From contig NC_081837.1 of the NCBI RefSeq assembly GCF_030867095.1, positions 20,098,501 to 20,162,500 of the forward strand: a stretch of DNA of 64,000 nucleotides, read 5' to 3'. The DNA is from Alligator mississippiensis (taxonomy: Eukaryota > Chordata > Crocodylia > Alligatoridae). Positions 23,201 to 33,329 of this stretch are shown here, in pieces. The notes under the pieces were generated by a model. That model was not told the origin of the DNA, made no database searches, and worked only from the letters and a program-made list of their open reading frames with translations. A program made the position numbers and the translations under genes. How positions within the stretch are numbered: position 1 is the stretch's first letter; the number at the start of each line of letters is the position of its first letter.

Positions 23201-24830
23201 TAAGGACCTGGCCCAGCGTGAGGAGCCCATGGGGGCCAGTCCTGTTCCCCTTCCCCAGGGAACTTGCTGGTGAAGAGCAGGGGTGACAGTTTGGTGGGGG
23301 TGGCCCAGAGCGGGGGCTGTCCAGATTGCACCTTGGACAGCGTGGGCTTAGCCTGCTAGCCAAACCCTGGCGGGAGGGGAAGCCACACAGCCCTGTGGAC
23401 TCTCGTGCTGCCCAGCCCTTCTTGCTCCCATGGCGGGGCACGTGCTCAGGTCTCACCCAGGTTGCTGTAGCGCAGGCGCAGGGGGGGCAGCTTCTCCCGC
23501 CGGAGCATCTGCAAAGAAACACAGCCCTGAGCTGAAGGAGGGAAAGAGGTGCCGGACTGCCGAGAGCAGGGACGAGGCACGGGGCCGAGTGCTGGGCCCT
23601 TGCCCACCCTCAGCCCCCGCTCACAGCTTGTCACATCTCCCAAAAGGCCCCAGGACGGACCCGCGCCGTGTCCCCAGGGCCGCTCCCACGGCTGAGTGAG
23701 AAAGGGCACTCATGTCTGCAACTGGTGCTCGCCTCCGACACCCGGATAGGAGGATGGACTAAACCTAACTACCTAACTAATGCCTAAGGAACTACTAATC
23801 TAACTAAGAAACAAACAAACAACTAACTAATGAACTAATGAAATAACTAACTATTGAACTATCTAACGAACTAACAAACAACCTATCAACTACAAACTAC
23901 CTACCTAACAAACTAAGAAACTAACTAGCTAACAAACTAACAATCTAACTGGCTAACGAACTAAGAAGCTACCTAAAGAACTAACAAACTACCCAACAAA
24001 CTGCTAAAGTAAGGAACTAACTAACCAACAGAGATAAGGCAGGAGGACGAGGAAGGGCAAGTGGCGCGGGCGAAGGGCAGGAGAGCACTGGGAGGAGCCG
24101 TTATCTGAGAGTGAGGCTGGGCATTGTGATGTCACTGGACACAACAGCTCTTTTGCCATGGCAACCAGGGGTCTCCCTCCCACCCGGGCAAGGTGCTGAG
24201 TGCGGGGGCTGTGGGCGCCTTTGGCTTGGCCTGGCCTGGGGGTGCTCCCGCCCCAGATGACCTGAGCCCCTGAAGTCTTTGGGCGCATTGTCTGTCCTTG
24301 TCCGTGTGGCCCAAGCAGTGACCGCCCTGGCTGGAGGGTCACAGCAGTGAGCTCCCTGGTGTAGGGGGTCCCGGTTAAACAGTAGCCCCCTCTGATCACT
24401 GCCCGGTGGGGTGGGGCTGGGAACACAGAGCCCAGCTCGGCCTCAGCCCCATCTGCAAATCCAGAGTTACAATGGCCTCCGAACCCTCCACCCCTGCTTT
24501 TGTCGGAGAGAAATAGCTCCCATTCCTCTTGCCCCTGCTCAGATACAGCTCAGCTCCCCAGCACGGTGCGGTCACTAGGAGTGGACTTTCCTGATGGTCC
24601 TCTTGCCCCGCACTCACCCCCGCCACCAGCAAGGGGACAGGGCGAACTCGTGCAGCTCAGGGGGACACTCCCTGGGCTCTGTTACTCCACATGGGGAAGG
24701 GGGAGCAGGGACAGGCATGCTCATAGTTGTGGCACAACTGAATCGCCAGCAGGACACTTGTGGGCTCCTCACATGAGCCCAAGTGCCAGGGATGGGCCCA
24801 ACGATAGTGCTTGCTCTATGGCATGGGTCC
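20258..24830 (-). other. Left-arm copy of the unidentified multi-exon segment
   Basis: Mirror of 52261-57477. Counterparts of several right-arm exons are visible on the minus strand, for example the exon reading SQHQM-AWAQT with SPPLDKYTRGGTLHP near 22930-23045, and the last TQT-containing exon near 22090-22250. Compared with the right arm, about 0.7 kb is missing between these two (around 22440), removing the coiled-coil exon and the first TQT exon. The gene is not recognised. Given the loss, this copy is likely a fragment. Confidence 0.5.
23757..24029. repeat. Degenerate ACTAA-type tandem repeat (left arm)
   Basis: About 270 bp composed of variants of AACTAACTAA. It mirrors 53026-53290. 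Units are 4-12 bp and irregular. Confidence 0.9.
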
Positions 24831-25147
24831 CAGTGATGAGGCACTCACTCAGACCTCCATGCCTTTGGGGTCTGTCCACGAGTTACCATTCAGCTGAGAC
24901 GGGCAGGGTGGCAAACAGCTTGATCTGTATTAGTAACAGGATTCAGCAACTCACAAGCTCACAGCTTGCAGGGAGAACTACAACTACCCACCAGCACAAA
25001 CCTCACCTGCAGGGCATCACGGGGAGAGACTGGGTCATCCCACTGCTGGCCCCTTTCAAGGAACCTCCCATGTACCACATCCCCGTCCTTTACTCGGGCA
25101 GCTCCCTCTTAGCTACTTGGATGTTCATCGGGCGCTACTTTAACTGG
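24830..25147 (-). mobile_element. Ty3/gypsy LTR remnant (3' side), left arm
   Basis: Reverse complement of 51919-52260. It contains the polyadenylation-like region seen as CCTAATAAAGATC in the right copy (here diverged). The same LTR family occurs at 30424-30723 and 44480-44816. Confidence 0.55.
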
Positions 25148-25593
25148 TGTGGAAGAAATCAAACTTCGTGTTGTGGTTGTATTAGAATTGGCAGAGCCAT
25201 CTAGATTTATTTAAAACTGTACAAGTGATCACAGGGAGGGTTCTCAAAGGAACTCTGACCTCTACAAATTTACAAGCGTATTTATACTTTAGACAGCGAG
25301 AAAAGCTGCAGGGTTCAGACAAAGCAACCTGGGGAGAAACAGAAAGATGTTGATCATTCGTTTGTCACACCTAAGCAGTTTACTTATTTAGAAAAAAACT
25401 ATGTTTTGGGAACAGTTCTCAGCTTCTGGTTCAGCGGAAAGGAGGAGGTTAACATCTGCACACAGACAAAACAAGGCATGAAGGTTTTTCCTTATCTTAG
25501 AACATCTAAAAACACACAGCATCAGCACCTTTTTCTCTTCTCTTTCTCTCTCTTCTTAGTCAAGTAACAGGCCTGGTGAAACTTATTTCCACA
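25148..25593 (-). mobile_element. Solo LTR of ERV-B (LTR-B), 4-bp target duplication
   Basis: On its own strand it runs TGTGGAAATAAG...TTCTTCCACA and is flanked by CTGG at 25144-25147 and 25594-25597. It is 446 bp long. A matching LTR sits at the same host position in the right arm (51468-51918), where internal ERV-B sequence survives. The left copy is therefore a recombined solo LTR of the same insertion. Confidence 0.85.
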
Positions 25594-25597
25594 CTGG

Positions 25598-26471
25598 GAA
25601 CGTTTCAGGATCGTGGAGCCAGAGGTTGCTAGCACTCGGCTCACCGGTGGGCTCTAGCCTTTACCGCTATCCCATTATGGTCCTTGTTCTTCACATGCAA
25701 TCTCACCACACGTCCACTCTTAGTTGGTGTGGTGGCATCAGGTTCCTCTGGGCAACAGCTGGATTCTCTGCAATGTGATGAAACTCTTGCTCATGGTGGT
25801 CTGGTTCAACTTCTGAAGTTTGCTCTGCTGCCATTTCTTGAGGTACACCAACTTGTCGTGCTGGGACTGACAAGCAATCCTATCCTAAGTGTCTTCTGTT
25901 CCTCCTGATTACCGCTGGGGGCTGTCGCACGGTTCATCCCTTTTTGTCGTGATGGATGCTGGTGTTCAACTTGTACTTGTTTACATCCCTACTTCTCCCC
26001 GTGTGGTAGAGGCAGCAGGAAAGCAGCCGTGCAGACGTAGCACTCCTTCTGGTGCCTTTGATGGTCCCGCAAGTTGTGGGAGGCGATCGACAGTCGTCTG
26101 GGTGTCAGCACCGCCGTTGTAGCAGGGAGGGGACTGCGCAGGAGTCTCCCCATCAGAAGCTGCCCTGGACCTTACTCAAGACTGGAAATGGGCATGTTGC
26201 TCAGATTGAGTAAAGTAGATCAGAGCTGTCCTGCAATGTCGTCTTAAGTGTTGATTTGATGGTCTGCACTGTGCAGTCAGCCTGGCCTTTGGATTGTGGG
26301 TACCCAGGCCTAGAATGGGTGATGGTTATGCCCCAGTTGGTCGCAAATTGTTTCATTGTGTGACTTGCAAATGGCACGCGATCACAGACAATTTCTCTAG
26401 GTATGAAATGGTGAGCAAACACAGACTTCGTTTTGCCTACTACCATGCCAGCTGTTTGTCTGGCAGGTGCA
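25598..26471 (-). pseudogene. Ty3/gypsy pol C-terminus (integrase), left arm
   Basis: Minus strand 26446-26201 reads integrase core sequence: FAHHFIPREIVCDRVPF, then YPQSKGQADCTVQTIK, matching the second Asp and the Glu regions of a Ty3/gypsy integrase (the usual SDNGPQF and SNGEAE patterns are altered). Further on, around 25900-25690, is a degenerate C-terminal tail with KSGRVVR. It continues the integrase fragment at 28830-28970; element E was inserted between the two parts. Confidence 0.75.
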
Positions 26472-27071
26472 TGTCATATTGAATGAAATAGTTTGAATGT
26501 TTGTAATAGCTGACCATTAGCCAGTTTCAGGAAGAAGACAAGATTTACCTCCTTATCTAGGCCATTGTTTTGGCCTACGTGCGGAAGGTCCTGACTTTGC
26601 TCAAAGTCTTAACTTTTGAATTTTATCTTTAGAGGCCTTTAACAAAGAGAACCTAAAAATGACCCTTAAGCAAATATCCCAAATTCCGAGAGATGAAACC
26701 CTAGGGCCTTTGAAAAAATTGGAAAGAAAAGGTCACTTGCAGTGGTATGGAAGTTCCCCAAAGTAATTAAAATGATCAACAAAAGAAACTGATTACCAAG
26801 TAAAAGAATCTGTTGAGTAAGATCCGAGCCCAAATTTGGGGGTAGTGACAGGTTTGGGTAGGAGGGGCACAGGACGGCAACTCACTCAAGAAAAACTGTA
26901 ACCTACTGACCCAATTTGGAGGTAAACTTCACTTGCAGAACAACGAAGGAAGAATCACAAGTGTAGACCGGATCAGACTGATCACCTGAAGCACCCTCTC
27001 CACGAATGCGAATCTTTTAGTTCATGCTGAAGCTGCAGAGTGCCCGAAAGGGACTGAAGGAAGGCGACTTA

Positions 27072-27178
27072 GTCCTATCACTGCTGAGGCCAGCCCATTG
27101 AATCGTATTGCTGAGGCGAGCCCATTGAACCGTACTACTGAGGCCAACCCATTAAACTGTACTACTGAGGAATGAAAC
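27072..27178. repeat. 28-bp minisatellite inside element E
   Basis: Four degenerate units containing GCCCATTGAA-CGTACTACTGAGG. The right-hand copy of element E has the same array at about 48945-49035. Confidence 0.8.
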
Positions 27179-27220
27179 CATATTTCGGTGTTTGGCTTCT
27201 TGGAATTCTAGGATTGTAAG

Positions 27221-27969
27221 TGTCATGACCCAATGATTTTGTGCGTGCTTTGGCACTGCAGAATTGTTTCCCGCCACATGGAGCTTTCTTTGCGCGGTGC
27301 AATTCTCAGCTGCAGAGACAAAACCCCCGGTGCAAAGGAGTTCCTGCCACCCATATGTAAATTTGTTCTCCACTATTGGCTGTTTCTAAATTATTCCCAT
27401 GTGGTGGCTAGCGATTGGCTTGCTAGCCGTATAAGAGGCTTGAGCAGTTTCCGCCCAAGCCGGAGATCTCCGAGAATCTCGGGAGGACCCCGAGAACCCC
27501 GATTCTGAGAATTCCGGGAGAAATCCGAGAGAATTCCATGATTACTTCGTGGACTTCTGCGTAAATCTCAGACCGAATGGTGGCCTGATCAACTACCAAG
27601 AACCTCTCCCCGTCATCGAACGATCCCGACGTATCCCTACCCTGTGCGCTCGTCGAGAGTCACCTTTCGGACTCTCATTGTGGTATCCAGAGCTCTGTTC
27701 GTTTAGCGGAGCCTAGCAAACTCCGCTCGTGTGTCTTCGTGGAGCATAGCAAACTCCACGTGTGTTCGTTTGTAACTGCAACTCAAGCAAGTGTTTCCTG
27801 CCTGCACCACGACCATCTACGGTGTAAGTAAAGTTTTCTTTGTTCAACCGCTACGAGTCCATGCCTAATTCTAGTCCGTCGTGCAAAAGTACCCGCCCAA
27901 CCGTTACGGGCTCCCGGCCACAGCCCGCCGCGCGCCCCCGAAAGCCTCAGACCGCTCCCGGCCCGCACA
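27221..27969 (+). mobile_element. Solo LTR (LTR-D), left arm only, 5-bp target duplication
   Basis: 749 bp, TGTCATGACC...GCCCGCACA, flanked by GTAAG at 27216-27220 and 27970-27974. The right-hand copy of element E shows the uninterrupted site at the same point, so this is a clean later insertion. It contains a TATA-like GTATAAGAGG near 27429. Confidence 0.85.
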
Positions 27970-27973
27970 GTAA

Positions 27974-28207
27974 GTATATTATGAAAATAATAGTATTAAT
28001 TCAAATTTAACTTTTAGTTGTAATTGTAGTTGTTTTTGTAATACTAATTCTTATAGCATTGTTTGGGAAGGAAGTACATTCGGAGCATTGTTTCTGATAT
28101 ATGTAATTATTGTGTTCTTAATGTTTGTGCTATTTCTTAAAGCTAAGCAGTGTTACATGCGTAGCAAAGAATTTAAAATAAATTTGTGTTGTATGAATTA
28201 AGTGTGT
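27974..28207 (+). CDS. Short ORF with one membrane span inside element E (hypothetical)
   Basis: An open frame of about 77 codons without an obvious ATG at its 5' end. It encodes an Asn/Cys-rich segment with an NLT glycosylation sequon and CNCSCFCN, then a ~20-residue hydrophobic span (FGALFLIYVIIVFLMFVLFL), then a basic tail KAKQCYMRSKEF. This resembles the membrane-proximal end of a viral envelope or a small single-pass protein. The second copy keeps the span but is shifted by one base upstream and has an earlier stop in the tail. Its coding status is doubtful. Confidence 0.3.
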
Positions 28208-28263
28208 AATCATTGTGAAATCGTGCAAATAGCTAACTACTCCCTCAGCCAGTGCATCGGAAT

Positions 28264-28769
28264 TGTCGTGGAAACACACACAGAGTACTTTTGGGTCAGG
28301 TCAGCAGAAGCTTTTATTCAAAAGAAACTACAGCTGTAGGGGGTGTTCCAAAGTGACATGGATTTTCCAAGCACTTGGAAGGGGTTCCCCCCCCAAGAGC
28401 AAAATCAGGAGGCTTATATACTTTTTAACAGTCGCTTACAACTCACGTGATCATATAGTGAAATTAGCATGAAAAGCGGCTATAATATTACTTCATTATT
28501 TCTTTGCTGTAATCAGGATGGGAATTATGAGGGAGGTGAGGTTAGTTCACAAACCTCCTTCTTGCACCTGGAAATCTACTTTGTACATACTTTTTTTTTT
28601 TTACCTTCAAGGCCGCGGTGAGCGAAGCATTTGCAGAAGAGTTACAAAGAACAAACACTTGCCCTTATCTGTTCTACTGTACCGAGCCAGCAATTCTACA
28701 CAAAGCGGTTATGTCATCTTATAACTAAAATAATCAAAGTTTAAGGCATATATTTTTTCTGATTCCACA
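28264..28769 (-). mobile_element. LTR-A copy in element E, no target duplication
   Basis: 506 bp matching the other ERV-A LTRs. On the element strand the U5 end CACGACA is followed by ATTCC, the same five bases that separate U5 from the primer-binding site in the central provirus (34431-34435). Comparison with the uninterrupted site near 48100 shows a clean gain of the LTR plus ATTCC between TTTT and GATGC, with no 4-bp duplication. Confidence 0.85.
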
Positions 28770-28829
28770 AAACGAATCGGTAAATTGTGTGGGATTTTCT
28801 CTATTCCATACCCCACTAGAGACAGTGCA

Positions 28830-29470
28830 AAACTTCAGGTACTTGGAGTAATAGTTGATTAGGATCAAATGAGACTGTCCCTGTTGGTCAAAAATGTCTG
28901 CTGTCAGTTTTAGCCAAGGCAGGTCTGGGATCTTATGTGAGATCATGGGCTCTTTCTGATTCCTGGGTTGGAGCTCTTGATAAGGTGCACAATTCGCAAT
29001 CCATCACTTGATGTGGGCATTCGTTTTAGGCTCACTTTTCGTCCTGAGGGCAGATTTCAACTCGCCTGAGGTTGCATAGGGAATTTTTCTACAACCACGA
29101 ACAACTGGTGGTACCGCTGAGTCAACATAGGTGTGGTGGGTACCAGGAAACTGGCCCAAACCTTCAAAAACATCCGGGTATATTTTGAAATGGTCCGCCT
29201 TGGTTGCAGGTGCTGTCGGAGCCATTCCATGGACTCGTCGGAGAAGGTCTAAGGTGGTGCATGCCACCCTACCACATATTGGTGGGTCGCTATTGTCTGT
29301 TATATAAAAAGTTAAATCACGTTCATTAACACCAGATTCGCAGCGTGCAAGGATTGCACTTTTTGGTTGGATGCGTGCACTGCCAAATGCAACCAATGGA
29401 ACATGAGCTGGAGTCTTCCGCACTTTCCCTTGCAAAGGCTTTGCTACCTCTGCTGGGATAATGTTTGCTT
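28830..29470 (-). pseudogene. Ty3/gypsy protease, reverse transcriptase and integrase fragments, left arm
   Basis: Minus-strand reading gives an aspartic-protease-like C-terminus (VPLVAFGSARIQPKSAIL), the N-terminal border of reverse transcriptase (YPDVFEGLGQFPGTHH, then VPPVVRGCRKIPYA), and, after a deletion of the RT core and RNase H, the start of the integrase core (PWLKLTADIFDQQGQSHLI). It is non-functional. Element E interrupts the integrase right after YYSKYLKF. Confidence 0.8.
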
Positions 29471-29479
29471 CTGCTCCAG

Positions 29480-30423
29480 GATCTCACTTCAAAGCAACTG
29501 GCAAGCCAGCGATCATGACTGTGCTATACCAGGCATTCTGGCTAGGAAAGGTCTGTGAAAGCCGCCTTGCAGCCATTGGGACCATATATAGGGCACTGGC
29601 TCCTTTTCCAGATTTTGGACCCTCTGCCTTTGATTTGCACATTTTTGCAAAGAGGTTCACTCCCGAGCAATTGTAACAAGTTTTGCCAAAAGCTGAGCAG
29701 CACCGAGACTTGTGTGTGCTTCCACACCTTCTGCAGCCTCTGCCTTTGTTAGCTTCATTGCTCAGCTGTGGAGCAAGCTTCGCTGATGGCTTGCTTTGCT
29801 TTTGCAAAGTGCTCTGGCAGCTTGGCTTTTGATCCCTGTATGCACGCTTGCTTCTGCAGACATAACTCGGGCCTGAGCACTTGTGAGAGCCTTTGCTCTG
29901 CAGTTATCCACAGGCTGCGCTAGGGTGAGGGAGGGATTTAGCTGAAGCCTTTCTTTCAGGTTGCAGGCAGTTATGCTGAAGACAATTTTGTCCTGCAGCA
30001 CAACATCCTCAGCAAGTGCAAATTCACAATGCTGTGCTCTGCTTCTGAGCTCCCTTACAAAATCAGCTATGCCTGAAGCTTCACATTGTAGCTATGTTTC
30101 CAGGACTGCTACCTTTCAAAGACAGGGTTTTTCCTGGGTTTGCAGTACTATTTGAATTCTAAAAACACCTCAAGAAGGGTTTTGTTATTAGGGTCTGCAA
30201 ATACCACTTGCATGTTGGTGTCAACTTCTAGGGCTTTATCCCCAGTGCAGTGAAGCATGACTGCAATTTTAGAATCCTCTGCCTCTTCCGCAGCCTTTGT
30301 GACTGCAAGGTGTAATCGAAGCCTCTGTTCCCATCTCCTCCAATCTCCCCAAGATTTCCAGTGAAGGAGGATGCTGGTGGAAGTTTGAAATGCTCCATGT
30401 TTTTCTTTGAATGAACGCTGCAA
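29480..30423 (-). pseudogene. Ty3/gypsy gag, left arm
   Basis: Gag of a vertebrate Ty3/gypsy element. Capsid-type sequence W-RW-QRLRLHLAVT and CTGDKALEVD comes first, then a stop after LEFK that the right-arm copy shares. Next is DKIVFSITACNLKERLQ and the cysteine region CRRCGSTHKSRCC and CYNCSGVNLFAKMC. In the last knuckle the usual His is a Leu in both arms. The shared stop and shared Leu show that the gene was already dead before the arms duplicated. Confidence 0.85.
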
Positions 30424-30723
30424 CCCCCTTAATCAGGATGCTCGTGACTTGACCGAGAGACGGGTCACATGTAACACCGTACAGTGTCGCTCAGACATCC
30501 GCGCCTTTGGGGCCTTTGGGGCCCCATCCTCCAATCACCATTCAGCAGAGACCAGTGGAGTGGTAGAGAGCTTTATCTTGATTAGGAACAGGATTCATCA
30601 ACTCACATACTCACATCATGCAGGGAGAACTACAACTTCCCACCACCTCTATGCAAATCCCAATTCACTCCTGCTCAAGGACCTGGCCTGGGGTGCTGGG
30701 GACCATGGCCCCAGGAGCTGAGC
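30424..30723 (-). mobile_element. Ty3/gypsy 5' LTR remnant, left arm
   Basis: Mirror of 44480-44816. It carries the same GGTCTCTGCTGAATGG-type segment as the 3'-side LTRs at 24830-25147 and 51919-52260, and lies directly upstream of gag. Confidence 0.55.
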
Positions 30724-30762
30724 TTCCCTCCTCCGCTCTGGGCTCCCCTCCTGCAGCACCAT

Positions 30763-30814
30763 GACCGCCCTGGTCAGGGCCCTGCTCGTCCTGGCCCAGA
30801 TCCCCCACCAGTGC
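30763..30814 (+). pseudogene. Possible signal-peptide exon (left arm)
   Basis: ATG at 30763 starts MTALVRALLVLAQIPHQ, a typical signal peptide with a hydrophobic Leu/Ala core. The right-arm counterpart near 44180-44240 (minus strand) reads MTAVVRALLVLALLPHK. No convincing following exon or splice donor was found. It may belong with the VH pseudogene downstream or to another immune receptor. Confidence 0.25.
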
Positions 30815-31278
30815 TTGGGGCAGGGCTGGGGTTGGCAGCAAGGGTAGAGTCACGGCCCCTGGTGCCCAGAGCCAGGTTGGGTCAGGTGAGGGGGGCTCCT
30901 GGAAGCTGTGGGGAGAGACCCGCATCCCACAGGCCACCCCCTGCTCCCCACAAGCAGTCCAACCCCAGCCCTGACCCTCCAGCCTCAGCTCAGGCCACAC
31001 CAGCCCTCTGGGCCACCTCTAGCCCCAGCTCCTTCTCCCACGGCCCAGCCCCTGCAGCTTCCCTGCCACCAGCACCCGCTGCCACTGAGGCTCTTTCCTG
31101 GGCCTGTCTCCAGGAGTGGGAGGTGCTGGACTGTGAGGGGACCTTGTGAAGGCCAAGTGAGGCAAATTCAGAGACACAAACACCTGATATCTGCTGTCAT
31201 CTTTTGGCCCCGCCAAGGCTGGGGCTGGCAGGGGGTGTCCAGGGCTTTGGGCCCCCACCACCCCTGCAGACCAGCACT

Positions 31279-31710
31279 GTGCAGTCCTGGGGGAAGCTGC
31301 TCTTGCTTCTCACCACCCTGCCAGGTAAGTCCACGTCTCACTGCCCTGAAATATCCCAAAGTGTTGAGATCCCAGAGACCTCAGCACAGGGTGAGCCTGA
31401 CCGGGGCATCCTCAGGGTCCCTCAACATCTTCCCATGTGCTCAGGCAAGGACTGGCACGATGCTTATTCTTACCCTTTCTTTGTCATAGAAGCCCGGTCT
31501 CGGATCTGGAGGGGGAGTTCAGATGCCCAACAGTGGGTTGGGGTTTGGGGCAGGGGTCTCTGCACCTCTCTGCAAAGCCTCTGGATTCACCTTTTGCAGC
31601 AACTCCAGAAACCAGCTCCATCAGGTGCCCGGGGAGCGGCTGGACATGAGGGGCCTGAGAGCGGTGGGCAGAGGGTCTTGCCAGCTGCCATCAGGAGGTC
31701 ATCACAACTC
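31279..31710 (+). pseudogene. Immunoglobulin heavy-chain V segment pseudogene (mosaic)
   Basis: 31279-31324 looks like a VH leader part 1: it is 46 nt, the usual length, encodes a LLLLLTTLPG core and ends in G before a GTAAGT donor, but its first codon is GTG rather than ATG. After a 120-bp intron, 31498-31640 reads SGGGVQMP, then LCKASGFTFCSNS (end of framework 1 and CDR1) and LHQVPGERLDM (framework 2). Framework 3, CDR3 and a recombination signal were not found. About 50 bp at 31445-31497 match DNA next to the Penelope fragment in the right arm, so the V exon is a mosaic. It cannot encode an antibody chain. Confidence 0.7.
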
Positions 31711-33329
31711 AACACTAGCCCTGCTCCCCAGATCGGGGTATTTTGGGAGTGCAGGCACATTTACATGAGACGTTTACTGCGCACTTGCCTAAAGAACCGC
31801 ACAGCCTGTCCATGTGTCTTTGAAAGAGCACAAAACTAATCAACTCTGCAGCAGGGTAGGACTTGTAAATACACAGCTGCAGAGTTTTTTTGTGCACAGC
31901 AGCACACAAGTAGACCCATCCAGCTGGCTGTGGCACGAGGGTGCTTCTGTGCTGGGGCTGTCTGCCAGCGAGCCCCGCGCCGAAGCTCCCTCATGCCCCA
32001 GCCAACCCCTCTGAGCACATTGAGCCCCGTCGACCCCCTGGCTCCCCTGCCACCTAGCGCTGCTGTGACTTGGCTCAGTGTGCTGTGATCTGGGTGCACT
32101 TGCAGACGCACACCCAGGAGCTTTGCCCCCTAAAGGCCCGGGTAGACGCTCCCACTGAATCTCCTATGCTGTAGGCAAGACCTCCTGTCCCAGGTCTAGG
32201 GGAGTCCTTGGAAGCAGCACATTCATTTACTAAAGCCTTCATACTGCTCTGCTTTACACGAAGGCTAGGGAAAGGACCTGTATGGCTCCATGATACAGGG
32301 AAAGAGTAAGAGAGGAAATGAGACTCGGGCTGCCTGCCTTCTCCAGGACAAATCCATTTTAATATTTTAGGGTTGGTGGCCTGTAGATATTTGGACAGTT
32401 CTCCAGCACCTTGGCTCCCTGGCCCCAGGCCTAATTTAGGATGGAGATGTGGTCCATGTCTTTACAGAGCAGAAAGATCCCAACAAAAATGGCAAGAAGC
32501 CTTTTGCATGAGACGAGCCATTGCAGCGCTGGCTAGCTCTGGCAAAAAGCCATGAAAGTGTAACCGCTTTGGCATTCTTTGAGGCACATTTTATTTCTTA
32601 AAGACATTTTTCATGTTCCAAGCCAAATCAGCCCAATGAAGTCCAAATCAGTGAGTCAGTTCAGACCCATAAGTGGCCCTACAACCAGCAGGCCCAAGCA
32701 CGGAGGCTTGGGGTTCAGATGCCCCCAAGTTTTGCCTGTCCTCAGCCATATGGCTGCAGAAGCAAGCGAGGGAGGAGCCTCCCATGTCCATAAAGTGGGC
32801 TTTAAGCCCCAACACCTTGGCGGGTACTAAACCACGCTAGAAGAACAGTTATCCCCAGGAACGCTTAAGGAAAACTGCCTGCATGGACCCAGATCCATGG
32901 TGTTTTCCCTTCCAGGAGCAGTCTCTCTGCAACCTGCTGCAGCACCCCATGTGCTCCCCCTTCCTGGGATCTCTGCCGGTATCAGGCCCGGGAGCTGCAC
33001 CTCAGAGGGAAAAGCTCCCACATGGACAGTACCTACGTAGAAAGAGGAATGGGATCTGCCATCTGAAGCCTGAGCCTGTTCCAGCCTCAGGAAGGGCTCA
33101 GCCTCCTCTGGCAAGTAGAGGGGAAAAACCCTCAGGGAAAATGGAAAACAATGACTAGGTAAACAGGCAGAAGGAAGTGCTAAACCAAACCCAAGCAGGT
33201 TCTTTGCAGTGAAGGCCTTAGGTGAGGCCACAGCAAATCTCAGAAGAATTTGCAGCACTAATACATTCTCTCGTCTTTTTATTACATGTTACACACCTAC
33301 TCAATGGTGGCTTTTACTAACACACACAC
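31711..33329. other. Spacer DNA, no gene recognised
   Basis: Belongs to the spacer of the inverted duplication and has no counterpart in the right arm. A ~90-bp stretch at 32612-32700 resembles sequence at 55690-55760 and near 21940-22010 (a CCAAGCCAAATCAGCC motif and ATAAGTGGC), so a small dispersed repeat may be present. No exon could be supported. Confidence 0.4.

Larger units (their letters stand above)
26472..28824 (+). mobile_element. Element E (left copy): ~1.09-kb TG...CA element with nested LTRs
   Basis: Begins TGTCATATTG and ends CTAGAGACA, flanked by the 5-bp duplication GTGCA at 26467-26471 and 28825-28829. It splits a gypsy integrase gene. Removing two nested insertions (27221-27969 and 28264-28769) leaves about 1.09 kb. 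A second copy with the same ends lies at 48049-50251 in a different target. TG...CA ends and a 5-bp duplication suggest a solo LTR of a retrovirus-like element, though no internal coding partner is in the window. It holds a 28-bp minisatellite and a membrane-span-like ORF. Confidence 0.75.
16782..31500 (-). repeat. Left arm of a large inverted duplication
   Basis: Read on the minus strand, this arm carries the same sequence blocks as 43590-61351 read on the plus strand: truncated ERV-A (16782-20257 versus 57478-61351), the exon cluster (20258-24830 versus 52261-57477), gypsy 3' LTR plus ERV-B LTR (24830-25593 versus 51468-52260), gypsy gag (28985-30423 versus 44817-45900) and the VH leader region (30724-31500 versus 43590-44480). 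The outer limit is exactly the U5 end of an ERV-A LTR. The inner limit lies near the mosaic VH pseudogene. Confidence 0.85.
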
